Positions 52,058-61,899 are shown, counted from the first letter of the stretch. The stretch: 64,000 bases of DNA from CAWUIO01 sp963922455 (GCA_963922455.1 CAWUIO010000016.1:1-64000), one strand, 5' to 3'. The notes: generated from the letters alone by a model not told the origin. Translations and numbers: made by a program.

Positions 52058-52935
52058 TTTTAGTCTATGCCCAGGGGGGAGGCTTGGGGCACCTTAACCG
52101 GGCCCGGGCCTTTCTTGAGACCCAAAAGCTGCTTGATACCCACTGGTGCCTTATGACGGCTTCCCCTTGGGCCCACTTTGTTTTCCCAGAACATCTGGAT
52201 AAGATAATCCACGTACCAGCAAATTACGCACAGCAAGTCGCCGATTATCAAGGCTGGTTAAAGGGGCAAATTCATGGCTTAGAAATCCGTGAAGTGATCA
52301 TAGATACGTTCCCTTGCGGATTATTAGGAGAGTGGAACCTGGATCAGAATTTTCCTGGAAAAAAACTCTCATATACCTACCTGGCCCGGGCATTAAAGTG
52401 GAATGCATACCAGGAGCTCATTACACACCCTCCCTATTTTCGGCTAAGTTATCGCTTGGAAAATCTTTGTACAGATCAAGAGGATTTCATAGGGGCAAAT
52501 TCTTTAGAGCAGAAAAACCTTCCCTTAGAGTTAGCCCAAGCGTACTTGTCCAAAGATGATGAAACAAAACTTAGGGAACTGGCAAGGGCGAGCGATGAAT
52601 TATGGTTGATTGTGCATAGTGGCCCTAAAGAAGAAGTGCTTACCTTACTAGATTATGCCCTGGATTGTGCCCGGATGGAGAATAAAAAGCCTCAAATAGC
52701 CCTCATTTGCCCAAGTGACTTATCTTTGGCAAGCGATGTTAAGCTTATTCAATTAAAAATATACCCAGCCCACTTATGTTTGTCTTGGGCCCAGCGGGTC
52801 TTTACCGGTGGGGGGTTTAATTGTATGTGGGAAGTTGCCCAATACCCCATTATGCATTATCCTTATCCTTTTCTAAGGCGCTACGATGATCAATTTCGGC
52901 GAGTACAAGGATACAGAAAGCAAGCTAAATTGTAA
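52054..52935 (+). CDS. Glycosyltransferase-like protein (MurG/GT28-like fold)
   Basis: 293 residues. The N-terminal VYAQGGGLGHLNRARAF has the GGxGHxxRA loop of MurG/GT28-type enzymes, and the C-terminal RVFTGGGFNCMWEVAQYPIMHYPYP resembles the nucleotide-sugar binding half. The start is a TTG at 52054 overlapping the previous stop by four bases; the first ATG would remove the glycine loop. It probably modifies a lipid or protein, maybe the adjacent lipoprotein; unproven. Confidence 0.7.
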   Translation: MILVYAQGGGLGHLNRARAFLETQKLLDTHWCLMTASPWAHFVFPEHLDKIIHVPANYAQQVADYQGWLKGQIHGLEIREVIIDTFPCGLLGEWNLDQNFPGKKLSYTYLARALKWNAYQELITHPPYFRLSYRLENLCTDQEDFIGANSLEQKNLPLELAQAYLSKDDETKLRELARASDELWLIVHSGPKEEVLTLLDYALDCARMENKKPQIALICPSDLSLASDVKLIQLKIYPAHLCLSWAQRVFTGGGFNCMWEVAQYPIMHYPYPFLRRYDDQFRRVQGYRKQAKL

Positions 52936-52943
52936 GTAAGGCC

Positions 52944-52974
52944 TTTGTATTTTAGGGGCAAAACTCTAAATTGC
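52944..52974 (+). promoter_or_regulatory. Promoter of rnpB
   Basis: TTTG (52944-52947) and TAAATTGC (52967-52974) are separated by exactly 19 nt, and the predicted RNA 5' end lies 9 nt downstream. This agrees with the Bacteroidota housekeeping promoter. Confidence 0.6.
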
Positions 52975-52982
52975 AATTTGAT

Positions 52983-53352
52983 GTAAGCCATCTTATCGCT
53001 TTGCCCTTGGGTAAAGAGGAAAGTCCGGGCAACGTAGAGCACCGTACTTCCTAACGGGAAGGCATCACTCCTTTATAGTAGTGATGACAGCCAGTGCAAC
53101 AGAAAGTATACCGCCTGTCTAGCAGGTAAGGGTGAAATGGTGGGGTAAGAGCCCACCGCTCGAGTGGTGACACAAGAGGCGTGGTAAACCTTACGGGTTG
53201 AAAGACCAAATAGGCTGGTGTGGCACTTCGGTGCCTAAGGGCTGCTCGTCCGATACCAGTGGGTAGGTCGTTAGAGCTTTGCTGTGAAGGAAAGCCTAGA
53301 TAAATGATAAGAGCCTGTGTATGCAGGTACAGAACCCGGCTTATCGGCTTAC
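52983..53352 (+). ncRNA. rnpB: RNase P RNA (class A-like)
   Basis: The catalytic core is recognisable: GAGGAAAGTCCGGGC (53016-53030) and ACAGAACCCGGCTTAT (53329-53344) form P4 and the conserved joining regions. The ends pair as GTAAGCC/GGCTTAC (P1), which sets the limits; total 370 nt, normal for type A RNA. It cleaves the 5' leader of pre-tRNA. A frame starting at 53321 within it is an artefact extension of the next gene. Confidence 0.95.
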
Positions 53353-53416
53353 ATCTATCTACCTTGGGAAGTTTTTTCTTCCTTATAGCAACTTCGAATA
53401 TCACACCCAAGACAAT

Positions 53417-54580
53417 ATGGCTAAAATATTAATAGTGGATGATGAAAAAAGCATCCGAATGACCCTCCGAGAGATTCTCGAATATGAAAAATACGAAGTA
53501 GATGAGGCCCAAGATGGGGAAGAAGGCTACCAGATGATTCGTAAAAACAATTACGACGTGGTCTTGTGTGATGTCAAAATGCCTAAGCTGGATGGGATTG
53601 AGGTGCTCGAAAAAGCCTCAAAAATGGGAAAAGACACCCAGTTTATCATGATCTCGGCCCACGGGACGATCCAAACTGCCGTGGAAGCCACCAAAAAAGG
53701 AGCCTTTGACTTTATTCAAAAACCACCCGATCTCAACCGCCTGCTGCTATGCCTCAGGAATGCGATGGATAAGTCCAATTTGGTGACGGAGACCCGGATT
53801 CTTCGACGCAAAGTATCCAAAACCTTTGATATAATTGGAGAATCAAGTGCCATTCAAAGGGTGAAGGAAGATATTGAAAAAGTGGCCCCCACCGATGCCC
53901 GGGTACTTATCACGGGCCCCAATGGCTCAGGTAAAGAGCTGGTTTGTAAGTGGTTACATGCCAAAAGCCCTCGCTCAGGGAAAACCTTGGTAGAAGTTAA
54001 CTGTGCGGCTATTCCTAGTGAACTGATTGAAAGTGAGCTGTTTGGGCACGAAAAGGGCTCGTTTACCTCTGCTATCAAGCAAAGGATTGGTAAATTTGAG
54101 CAAGCCAATGGTGGAACCCTCTTCCTGGATGAGATCGGAGATATGAGCCTTTCGGCCCAAGCCAAAGTCCTCCGCGCCCTTCAAGAAGGGAAAATAACCC
54201 GGGTAGGGGGGGATAAGGAAATTAACGTCGATGTAAGAGTTATCGCCGCAACGAACAAAAACTTAAGACAGGAAATAGAAAAAAAACGATTTCGGGAAGA
54301 TTTATACCATCGAATAAGCGTAATCCTTATCGAGGTACCTCCCTTAAATGATCGGCGAGAAGATGTTCCTTTGTTGATTGAGAAGTTTTTGAATGATATT
54401 GCTGAAGAGTATGGGGCAGCTGTTAAAGCTATTGATAATAAGGCAGTTAGGTATTTGCAAGACTATAATTGGACCGGAAATATTCGTGAATTACGCAACG
54501 TTGTAGAGCGTTTGGTGATCATGAGCGGGGAGACAATTACCGAAGAAGACGCTACGTTATACGCAGCAAATGGGCGTTAA
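53417..54580 (+). CDS. NtrC-type sigma54-activator-like response regulator without DNA-binding domain
   Basis: 387 residues from ATG 53417 (MAKILIVDDEKSIRM); a start at 53321 would lie in rnpB. Receiver domain with VLCDVKMPKLDG phosphoacceptor Asp, then an AAA+ domain (~135-375): Walker A GPNGSGKEL, ESELFGHEKG, GGTLFLDEIGDMS (Walker B) and the arginine finger region. The sigma54-contact loop GAFTGA reads GSFTSA, and the protein ends right after the C-terminal helical lid, with no Fis-type HTH. It may act without sigma54 or DNA binding, for example on a partner complex. Confidence 0.9.
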   Translation: MAKILIVDDEKSIRMTLREILEYEKYEVDEAQDGEEGYQMIRKNNYDVVLCDVKMPKLDGIEVLEKASKMGKDTQFIMISAHGTIQTAVEATKKGAFDFIQKPPDLNRLLLCLRNAMDKSNLVTETRILRRKVSKTFDIIGESSAIQRVKEDIEKVAPTDARVLITGPNGSGKELVCKWLHAKSPRSGKTLVEVNCAAIPSELIESELFGHEKGSFTSAIKQRIGKFEQANGGTLFLDEIGDMSLSAQAKVLRALQEGKITRVGGDKEINVDVRVIAATNKNLRQEIEKKRFREDLYHRISVILIEVPPLNDRREDVPLLIEKFLNDIAEEYGAAVKAIDNKAVRYLQDYNWTGNIRELRNVVERLVIMSGETITEEDATLYAANGR

Positions 54581-54998
54581 ACTATTAATTTATTACATTG
54601 AAAGAAAAACAGCTTGCTGGGCGCATTTTAAAAAAACTTACCTATGAATGCGCCCGTATTAATTAATAAACGATCCATAAAGAATTTGGAAAACACACAA
54701 GTTATATTTGATAACCTATTACCATCTTCTTTTCTTTTTCCCCATCAAGGGATACTTACTCAACAACAGTTGTAAACTACAATTCTATTCTATTTGGCAT
54801 ATTAGACAAGTAAAGGTCTAATGCATTCTTCAAGTATACCATAAAATAGCTAACTCTAACCAAGTTAGCCCTTGAAAGCTTTTGTTACACATTCCAGAAT
54901 CGTGATTTTTTGGAGATGGGTGCATCAAGCCGCTATGCGTTGAAAACTTTATCAGCAACATTTGTTACCAAGTTTTAAAAGATCTAATACGATTTTAC
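54581..54998. other. 418-bp intergenic region
   Basis: A -7-like TATATTTG is at 54703-54710, but the nearest TTTG is 14 nt away, shorter than usual. No gene or repeat was identified. Confidence 0.4.
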
Positions 54999-55487
54999 AT
55001 GAAACGTATTGTTATAATCTTGTACATTTGCATTGCTTCGCTGTGGGCAAACATCATCCAAGCCGAGGATTTCTCCTCCGCAAATGGGGATGTAACTAGT
55101 CTTGATTGGGCAAATGAACAAGGTTTTACGCTTTTAGATCTGGCTCATTCTTACCTCGATAAATCCTCAAGCCCCTCTATTTTTAAAGAGACTTTTCAAA
55201 TGACCGGCAAAAGCTTTAAGCTGGGCTTGGTACATTATGGGTGTATTACCTCCCATACTACTAGTTTAGTCCAAGTAAATCTTGGAAAGTTAAAAGAAAT
55301 CTTGTTAATGTTAAGTTTGTGGGATGAGATAGGGAACCCCTCGAGGTATGTAGAGGTTATAGCTAGCATAACTGAAAAGAACTTCAATAGAGATCGTAAA
55401 GCAAGTCAATCTTCTTACGATTTCAACGATATAAAGAATTTTTCTGATGCGACTGATCTGGGGACAAAACGTGTTATCGTTCCCTGA
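54999..55487 (+). CDS. Exported hypothetical protein
   Basis: 162 residues with a signal peptide (IVIILYICIASLWANIIQAE). The mature protein is polar, Ser-rich, and without recognised motifs or Cys pairs beyond one Cys. Reading-frame quality is moderate, but the terminator directly behind supports it. Possibly lineage-specific. Confidence 0.55.
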   Translation: MKRIVIILYICIASLWANIIQAEDFSSANGDVTSLDWANEQGFTLLDLAHSYLDKSSSPSIFKETFQMTGKSFKLGLVHYGCITSHTTSLVQVNLGKLKEILLMLSLWDEIGNPSRYVEVIASITEKNFNRDRKASQSSYDFNDIKNFSDATDLGTKRVIVP

Positions 55488-55511
55488 TCGGGTGGATCAT
55501 ACTGTTGTTTC

Positions 55512-55543
55512 AAAGAGGCCGGGCTACTTCGTCCGGTTTCTTT
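55512..55543 (+). terminator. Terminator after the exported hypothetical gene
   Basis: 55512-55522 pairs with 55533-55543 (11 bp including two G-U pairs, 10-nt loop). The right arm ends in TTTCTTT with more T beyond it. Confidence 0.6.
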
Positions 55544-55930
55544 TATTTACAACAAAAAAAAGGCCTATTCTCAAAGTGATGTCGTTGTTCGTATCAATAA
55601 AGGCGGCAAAGAGTAAGTTTTAACGCATTTTTAAAGTTTTATTAGACGTTTTCCCTGCTCTATACCTCACACAAGTACCCCCCCCAAGCATGTATAAGGA
55701 TTTTCTAATCTTAACTCCTCTCGATACTTTTAGCCATGATTACCCAAAACAAGTGATTTTAGCGACAATTTAAGTTTTAGAATGGCTTAGGGATGGAGCG
55801 CATGTTTGAGCCCGCCGCTGGTATGTGGGGTGGCCGGCGAGTAGCGAGAGCCCGGCCCGCGCGGGCACTTAGGGCAAGTTTCAGCATAGGTTTATGAGCG
55901 CGGGCAAGCCCCAACAAAACACCTTCACGC
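55544..55930. other. Intergenic region with repeat copy 12
   Basis: The part before the repeat (55544-55783) shows no gene. Repeat copy 12 is at 55784-55912. Confidence 0.4.
55784..55912 (+). repeat. Structured intergenic repeat, copy 12 (hybrid)
   Basis: Type 1 ends (GGCTTAGGGAT, GGGCAAGCCCC) with a type 2-like centre (CCGCTGG..CCGGCGAG). Inner stem GCCCGCGC/GCGCGGGC, extended by one G-C pair relative to copy 7. The GCCCC end lies 18 bp from the stop of the SpoIIE gene. Confidence 0.85.
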
Positions 55931-57586
55931 TTACAAGCGAAGCCCGAGCATGAGAATATCGTCTCTTTGTTCACTGTCTTTCATGTGTTCTAACAGTTTG
56001 TTTTCCAGGGCAACTCTTTGTAAGGCTAGGGGTTCTTCGGCGACTTCGTGAATTAGTTTCAAGAAGCTTTTTTGACCAAATTTCTTACGGCGAATATTAT
56101 TTTGATCTACAAACCCGTCACTACCCAGATAGAGTAGACTGCCAGGGCTCAAGACCAGGGCTTGGTTGATAAATGTAAGCGACTCATTTTGGATTCCTCC
56201 AATAGCCCGGCGGGTGCCTTTAAGCGTTTTAACTTCTTCCCCGCCTTTTTCCAGATAGTACAAATCACTTTTGGCGCCTGAAAAGACCACTTTCTTTTGG
56301 TTGTACATCATATTTTCAATCCGAATCAAGGCCATATCCATTCCGTAGTTGTTTCCGGTGACTTTTTGGCGAAGCATCTGTTGGACCTCGGCGTGCATTT
56401 GCTCCAAGATTTGAGAGGGGTTATCAAACCGCCAGTCTTTGATGATCGTGTTAAGCAAGGAGTTGCCAATCAGGGACATAAATGCTCCGGGGACTCCATG
56501 CCCAGTACAGTCAATGGCAGCCAGAAAAATCTTGCCCCGGAAAGAGTTGATCCAGTAAAAATCGCCCGAGACCAGGTCACGGGGTTGATAGATGACAAAA
56601 AAATCTTCAAAATTCTTCTCCATCCGGATGTCTTCAGGCAAGATCGATTGTTGGATGGTGAGCGCAGCCTTAATACTATTTGTGATTTTTAGGTCCCTTT
56701 GTCTGAGTTGGGAATTTTGTTCCTTGATTTGAGATTCTCGAGACTTGAGTATGTCCATGGTCTTGATCATCTCCACTTCATTTCTTTCCAGCTTTTTATT
56801 TAACTGAGAAAGCTCCTGATTTCTTTGCTCGAGAAATTCTCTTTGGGTGAGGATTTCTTCTTGTTGTTGTTGAAGTTCTTCATTGAGCACGATAAGTTCT
56901 TGGTGGCTCTTGCTTAATTCCTTTTGATTTTCAATGAGCCTATCTTCAAAAAAACGATTGACGTTGCGTAAATAGATCTGACTGGCTATGAGGATGATCG
57001 CTACTATTTTATCGTATAGATTGAGTAAGTAGTAATCGGCTACTAAGGGATTACCTGGATTGAGTTCTACCACGTCTACCCCGCAAAGCTTATAAAATAC
57101 GTCCAGAAACAGCAGGCTGATAAAGTTAAAAGCCAGAGAGGACCAGTATAAAGCTCGATTTTCTAGAGGATCCAGTAAAAGAAGCGGTATGCAGAGGGTT
57201 ATCAAAAGTAAAAAGCGGTGCTCGACATATTCCACCATCGGAATAATTTCTGGGCCGTACATTTTAGAAAGCAGCGTGATGGCCATCAGAATGATGGGGA
57301 ATATGAAGGACATGATGACTCGAGATAGGTGAATCTTACCCTTCCAGTTCATAAACAAAACCATGAGGAAAATACCCATGGCAAAAGCAGTAATTCCTGC
57401 CCGAATCAAACTTTTATTGACTAATAGTGTGATAAAGAAAAAGACAGAGATTAAGGGTAGAAAAGTGAAAGAAATCCGGTTAGACAGTATAACCTGCTTT
57501 TGTAAGCTGGGAGAGTAGGTGGCTTGGTGGATTCCCAATCTGGATAAAGTGTCCCATATTCGTACTACAACAAAACTACTTTTCAT
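55931..57586 (-). CDS. Membrane-bound SpoIIE-type PP2C phosphatase
   Basis: 551 residues. About six to seven hydrophobic segments fill residues ~30-215, followed by a long Gln/Glu coiled coil (~215-305) and a SpoIIE catalytic domain (~320-551) with SGDFYW, DCTGHGVPGAFMS and GSDGFVDQ, the metal ligands of this PP2C branch. Such proteins dephosphorylate anti-sigma antagonists or STAS proteins; a STAS-like protein is encoded at 32766 but not adjacent. It may sense a membrane signal. Confidence 0.9.
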   Translation of the reverse strand: MKSSFVVVRIWDTLSRLGIHQATYSPSLQKQVILSNRISFTFLPLISVFFFITLLVNKSLIRAGITAFAMGIFLMVLFMNWKGKIHLSRVIMSFIFPIILMAITLLSKMYGPEIIPMVEYVEHRFLLLITLCIPLLLLDPLENRALYWSSLAFNFISLLFLDVFYKLCGVDVVELNPGNPLVADYYLLNLYDKIVAIILIASQIYLRNVNRFFEDRLIENQKELSKSHQELIVLNEELQQQQEEILTQREFLEQRNQELSQLNKKLERNEVEMIKTMDILKSRESQIKEQNSQLRQRDLKITNSIKAALTIQQSILPEDIRMEKNFEDFFVIYQPRDLVSGDFYWINSFRGKIFLAAIDCTGHGVPGAFMSLIGNSLLNTIIKDWRFDNPSQILEQMHAEVQQMLRQKVTGNNYGMDMALIRIENMMYNQKKVVFSGAKSDLYYLEKGGEEVKTLKGTRRAIGGIQNESLTFINQALVLSPGSLLYLGSDGFVDQNNIRRKKFGQKSFLKLIHEVAEEPLALQRVALENKLLEHMKDSEQRDDILMLGLRL

Positions 57587-58076
57587 CGGTGTCCTTTCCT
57601 TTTAATTCGATCACTTTTAGGCTTCGTAGAGTCATAGATAACCGGTAAAGATATCTTAAATGATTCTTCTATTCATGATAGAAGATTAATAAATATTTGA
57701 ATTATAGGCACTTATGAAGTGAAGTTGCTTGGAACCAAATCCATGTGCCTCTTTTAAAAATTTTGGATATGCTGTCTAGGATCTTAGCGGAAAAAAATGG
57801 GGCTTAGCACAATTGACTTTCCTTTCCTCTAAATAGTAAAAAAAGCATGCCAATTCATCTTATTGGGGGATGTGCCTAGTGATTTATCGGGTATGAATAG
57901 CGTAGTGGGTCCTTCTTAAAAAATCACGATTTTTTTATAAAAGCGGCTCCTGTGCTTTTTGCAATCGTTGACTCGTCGGAATTTATCTTAACAGAGACCT
58001 CTGATTTAAGCGTAAATTTTGCTTATTTGTGGCTGGTTTTATGTACCCTTAGCTTCTTTACCCAGTATTTATACCC
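57587..58076. other. 490-bp divergent intergenic region with a small hairpin
   Basis: TCTTCTAT (57665-57672) and ATAGAAGA (57678-57685) form a perfect 8-bp palindromic arm pair with a 5-nt spacer, about 80 bp before the SpoIIE start. It might be an operator. No gene or consensus promoter identified. Confidence 0.4.
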
Positions 58077-61004
58077 ATGTACCAGTATGCGGCCAGGGCT
58101 TTTATTCTATTTTGTGGCCTGATTAGTATAGGCTATGCGACCATACCATTTTTGGATAGTACGGGAACCCGGTTTTACCCCCCTTTTCCGTTGCAGAAAA
58201 ACCTTCAGCCTGAAATAATAGAACAAGCACTCGTTTTAAGGGATAGCCCTCAGCCAGAGCTCCAGCCGATTGCTTTGCAAAATTGGGAGCTCAACCCTCT
58301 AGCTAATTTATATGTAAAGTTTGCCCAGTACCCCGACTCAAACGATCGTTGGCTTTCTAGTATCTACTTGGACACTTGGAAATCCAATTTACCTTCTTGG
58401 GGGGATTCTTTATCTGGTTTATCACGTAATGGCGGTATATATCCGGCAGAAACTTACAAACTACCCGAAGGAATGCGGTTTGTTGGTTCTTGGTTGGGCT
58501 CGGATAGTGCGCAAGGAGTATATGAAACCCCTTTATTTACAGCCAAAGAACCAATTGGTTTTTTTGTGAGCGGTTTTCCGCACACTCCTGGAAATCTAGT
58601 TCGTTTGGAGTTTATATCTTCGGCTGGAGAATCCTTGCAATTTGAAGTAAGGGACTCCATTGGAGAAAAGTGGCGCTTGTATCAATTTCACCTGCCACAA
58701 CCGGAAGCGGAATACGAAGTTAAGATTCAAGTAGTAGATGGGAGTCAGGATTTTCAGGGTTGGTTGGCCATATCAGAGCCTTTTTCTTTTGAGGAATCCG
58801 TGCCCATCACGGAGTTTTTTGCCGAAAGTGAAAATTTTAGTCCAGAGGGTTATTTTGATTTTGGGAAGCTTGAGTCTCCCAAAGGGCTCAATACCATGGG
58901 TTCCTGGATGCGAAGTGATACGACGCAAGGTAGGCTTCTATCCCAGCCATTTGCTTGCACCGATGGCTTTTATTTGTATCTCAATGGATATTTGAATAAG
59001 CCTGGTAATTCCTTAAGCATCTTTCTGAAGGAGGAAGACAATGCCCGGGATACGCTCCCAGTACTTTCTCGAGCCTATGCCGAATCTTGGGAGCTGATTT
59101 ATGTGCCCATGCCCCAAATTGACCGGAGCTATGAAGTGCAAATAGAGGCCGTGGACAAGAGTGAAGCGTTTCAAGGATGGTTTGCGATGACCCAGCCATT
59201 TCAAACCCTGCCCTACAGTTTTGGGAGAAGTGTCTTAGGGATTGCACTTCAAATAGGCGCAGCGGTCTTTTGCCTGAGTTTTCTACTAATTCCGGGTTTA
59301 TTACTGCGGCTTATTTGGCAAAGGTTTTCTGGGAAATTGCCCCTGATATATTTATTTCTGCCCGCTTGGATCATTTTACCAGGATTAGGTTTGGCAAACT
59401 GGTATTATGTGGAATATGCCTATCACGTGAACCTTACGGCTGTTTTTATAATCCAAATTCCCGCTTTGCTTCTCTTTAAAAAGCTTGGAGAGATGATTTC
59501 CATTTTTGAGTTGAAACTGATTGGGCTTTGGCTACTGGTCACCTTACTTGGCTTGGCTAAGGCTAGCTATGCTCCTGGTATTCAGGGGGAACTCTATGGG
59601 GGCAGTATCTCAAGGACTTTGGAAGTAGGGGATCGTTCGGATAGTAGAATTTCCTTCCACGTAGCTCAGGTATTTCATAATGGCTTGTCTTTGGAGCAAG
59701 ATACTGCTTTAATCAATCCCCTCTTTGCGCCTTATGGATTTACGTCTCGGGGGCCCCTTTCTGGTTTGTGCAGTACGGTGCTACTTCATATTTCGGGTGT
59801 AGCGCCTAGCCCCTTGAAAAAGCATTTATTTGATACGTGGACTCCGGTAGATCCTCGGGGCTTTGCCTTGTACCGTATGATGATGATGGTGCTCAATGCG
59901 AGTTTAATTGTCTTGTTTGGAGGAGCTTTGGCTTTTTTTAGGAAAGAAGAACCGGAGTCTATGGGGATGATAGCGAGTTTGTTGGTAGCCACAAGTCCCT
60001 TTTTTGTGCACGAGGTGTTTTTTACTTGGCCCAAATTTCAAGTGGTTTCATTTTGTTTGATGGCCTTGGTTGCTTTGTATGATAAGCGGTTTGTGTTGGC
60101 GGGAGTTTTAACGGGCATAAGTTACCTAGTTCACCCTCTAGGGCTTTTTAGTATACCCAGTTTTTTGCTTCTCTTGAGCTTGGATAGGCAGGGACTGCTT
60201 GTGGAAAAAGCTTGGCCAGCGCAACTTCGCATCCAGTTTGGTAATATCTTCTCCCTATGTACTTTTTTCCTAGGAATCGCTTTGGTATACGGGTTTTGGT
60301 ATACGCTTAATCAAGGGAATTTGGCCCAAGGAAGTTTTCTTAAATACCTTTGGGCGGTGGATGGGCAAACTGTACAAAGTTTGGGGGCCTGGTTATCTGG
60401 GCGACTCACTTCTTTTTTGAATACCCTAGTCCCCTTTTACTTGTATTTGGTAAATGCCGGGCATCCCTCGGTGAATGTAGAAGGCGGGACTTCTCCTGAA
60501 TTTATTCGCTTCTTTTTTCAGTATTGGAATACCTTCCCCTTTGGACTTGGTTTGGTTAGCTGGGGTTTGTTCTTATACGGCCTTTACCGACTGCCCCGGC
60601 ATTTGTATTTATTTTTTCTAATTATGAGTGGTGTGCCACTGGCCGCTTTTACCGTTTACTGGGGAGGTGCCACTACTGGGATGATGCGAGAGGGCCTTCA
60701 TATTTGGTATATTTTTACTTGTTTGGCCTTTTTTATCGGGTTTTCTTTCAAAAACATAAGCTTTGGATGGCCTTTAAAAATCTGGCTTGGATTGCGGCTC
60801 TTAGAACTCTTTTGGTTTATGCTTTTGCCCCCGGTTTGGAGCCATGGGGGATGGTATACCCATTTATTTAAGTATAATGATATACTGTGCCTAATACTCC
60901 TATGCCTAATACCTCTCATACTTTTGGCTTGGAGCTTGGTGGAGCTTGAACATATAAACTCCTTGCGGGCCGCTTCGGAAAAAAAGCGTGAAGGACGGCA
61001 ATAG
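58077..61004 (+). CDS. Large multi-pass membrane protein with two exported beta domains
   Basis: 975 residues. After an N-terminal membrane segment, residues ~118-245 and ~258-380 are two similar exported domains: both have P-x-G-x-x-x-x-G-S-W-x-x-S-D-x-x-Q-G, a P-G-N strand, then YEVKIQVVD..FQGWLAIS.PF and YEVQIEAVD..FQGWFAMT.PF. About twelve membrane helices follow (~382-960). The topology resembles GT-C-type glycosyltransferases, but I see no sure catalytic motif. Its stop is 4 bp from the convergent cyanophycinase gene. Confidence 0.72.
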   Translation: MYQYAARAFILFCGLISIGYATIPFLDSTGTRFYPPFPLQKNLQPEIIEQALVLRDSPQPELQPIALQNWELNPLANLYVKFAQYPDSNDRWLSSIYLDTWKSNLPSWGDSLSGLSRNGGIYPAETYKLPEGMRFVGSWLGSDSAQGVYETPLFTAKEPIGFFVSGFPHTPGNLVRLEFISSAGESLQFEVRDSIGEKWRLYQFHLPQPEAEYEVKIQVVDGSQDFQGWLAISEPFSFEESVPITEFFAESENFSPEGYFDFGKLESPKGLNTMGSWMRSDTTQGRLLSQPFACTDGFYLYLNGYLNKPGNSLSIFLKEEDNARDTLPVLSRAYAESWELIYVPMPQIDRSYEVQIEAVDKSEAFQGWFAMTQPFQTLPYSFGRSVLGIALQIGAAVFCLSFLLIPGLLLRLIWQRFSGKLPLIYLFLPAWIILPGLGLANWYYVEYAYHVNLTAVFIIQIPALLLFKKLGEMISIFELKLIGLWLLVTLLGLAKASYAPGIQGELYGGSISRTLEVGDRSDSRISFHVAQVFHNGLSLEQDTALINPLFAPYGFTSRGPLSGLCSTVLLHISGVAPSPLKKHLFDTWTPVDPRGFALYRMMMMVLNASLIVLFGGALAFFRKEEPESMGMIASLLVATSPFFVHEVFFTWPKFQVVSFCLMALVALYDKRFVLAGVLTGISYLVHPLGLFSIPSFLLLLSLDRQGLLVEKAWPAQLRIQFGNIFSLCTFFLGIALVYGFWYTLNQGNLAQGSFLKYLWAVDGQTVQSLGAWLSGRLTSFLNTLVPFYLYLVNAGHPSVNVEGGTSPEFIRFFFQYWNTFPFGLGLVSWGLFLYGLYRLPRHLYLFFLIMSGVPLAAFTVYWGGATTGMMREGLHIWYIFTCLAFFIGFSFKNISFGWPLKIWLGLRLLELFWFMLLPPVWSHGGWYTHLFKYNDILCLILLCLIPLILLAWSLVELEHINSLRAASEKKREGRQ

Positions 61005-61008
61005 CAAT

Positions 61009-61899
61009 TTAGTCTTTCAACTTTTTCCGGGCTTCCATATCGTAGCGATCTCCTTCTCTTAAAAAGTAAAACCGGTTGGCGGGAGGAGGGAGCTTTTTAA
61101 GCTGGCTACCTTCTCTTGACCAAAAGGTACCATCATACACGAGTACGTAACTATCTCCCAGTACTTCAAAGGTATTGCCTTGTACAATCATAGCGGTGCC
61201 CTCGTCTAGGCCTACTCCAAGTAATTCAGGCCGGTTTTCTAGGATAGAGAAGAGGTCAAACTGTCGGTTGCGGGCCAGGACGTGTTGGTCTATGGCTATA
61301 TTTTTAATGAAACCAAATCCTTGCTCGTGATCTCCCATCATGATTTGGTTATTTTTCGTATCTCCCCGGGCTAGATAAGAGCCTTGGATGGTGGCTCCGG
61401 CGGAGGAACCGCCAATCACACCTCCTCGTTCTAGTACCTCCCAAAATAATTTTTCGCTGAGCGTACCGGTGTAAGAATCGACCAATCGCCATTGGCGTCC
61501 TCCTCCAAACCACACCCCTTTGGCTTCTCGGAGGGGCTTGACAAACGCTTCGGAGTTGGCCACCTGTTTATCGGCGGTGTGGATCACCACTACGTGTTTA
61601 GCTCCGGCTTCTCTCAGGATACGGGCACTGCGATTGTTTTGATCATAAGAATCACGTCCTGCGGCCGTAGGGATCACGACCAAGGGAGCTTCCGGCCCTC
61701 CGGCCAAGTCAATAAATTTTTTGACAATGCTTTGGGGAAGGGCCCCGCCGCCTACTACCACAAGCGATCCCTTGTCCGGACCGGTGGTGGGAGCGCTTCT
61801 CTGTGCTTGTAGAGAAGGAGTGAAAAATAGTAGCATTCCCCAAAGGGATAGATAAAGAACGTAAGGAATGGACCGCATATTTTTGATCATGTTGTGCAT
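61009..61899 (-). CDS. Cyanophycinase-like exported peptidase (S51 family)
   Basis: 296 residues. A signal peptide (YVLYLSLWGMLLFFTPSLQAQ) precedes an S51 domain with VVVGGGALP, VVIPTAA, GVWFGGGRQWRLV and the nucleophile elbow GGSSAGA. It resembles exported cyanophycinases, which cut multi-L-arginyl-poly-aspartate; the true substrate may be another aspartyl peptide. Starts at 61890 or 61878 are alternatives that also precede the signal peptide. Confidence 0.88.
   Translation of the reverse strand: MHNMIKNMRSIPYVLYLSLWGMLLFFTPSLQAQRSAPTTGPDKGSLVVVGGGALPQSIVKKFIDLAGGPEAPLVVIPTAAGRDSYDQNNRSARILREAGAKHVVVIHTADKQVANSEAFVKPLREAKGVWFGGGRQWRLVDSYTGTLSEKLFWEVLERGGVIGGSSAGATIQGSYLARGDTKNNQIMMGDHEQGFGFIKNIAIDQHVLARNRQFDLFSILENRPELLGVGLDEGTAMIVQGNTFEVLGDSYVLVYDGTFWSREGSQLKKLPPPANRFYFLREGDRYDMEARKKLKD

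Noticed and set aside
53321..53416. Upstream in-frame start for the NtrC-type regulator
   Set aside because: The codons lie in the 3' end of RNase P RNA; the receiver domain starts normally at ATG 53417.
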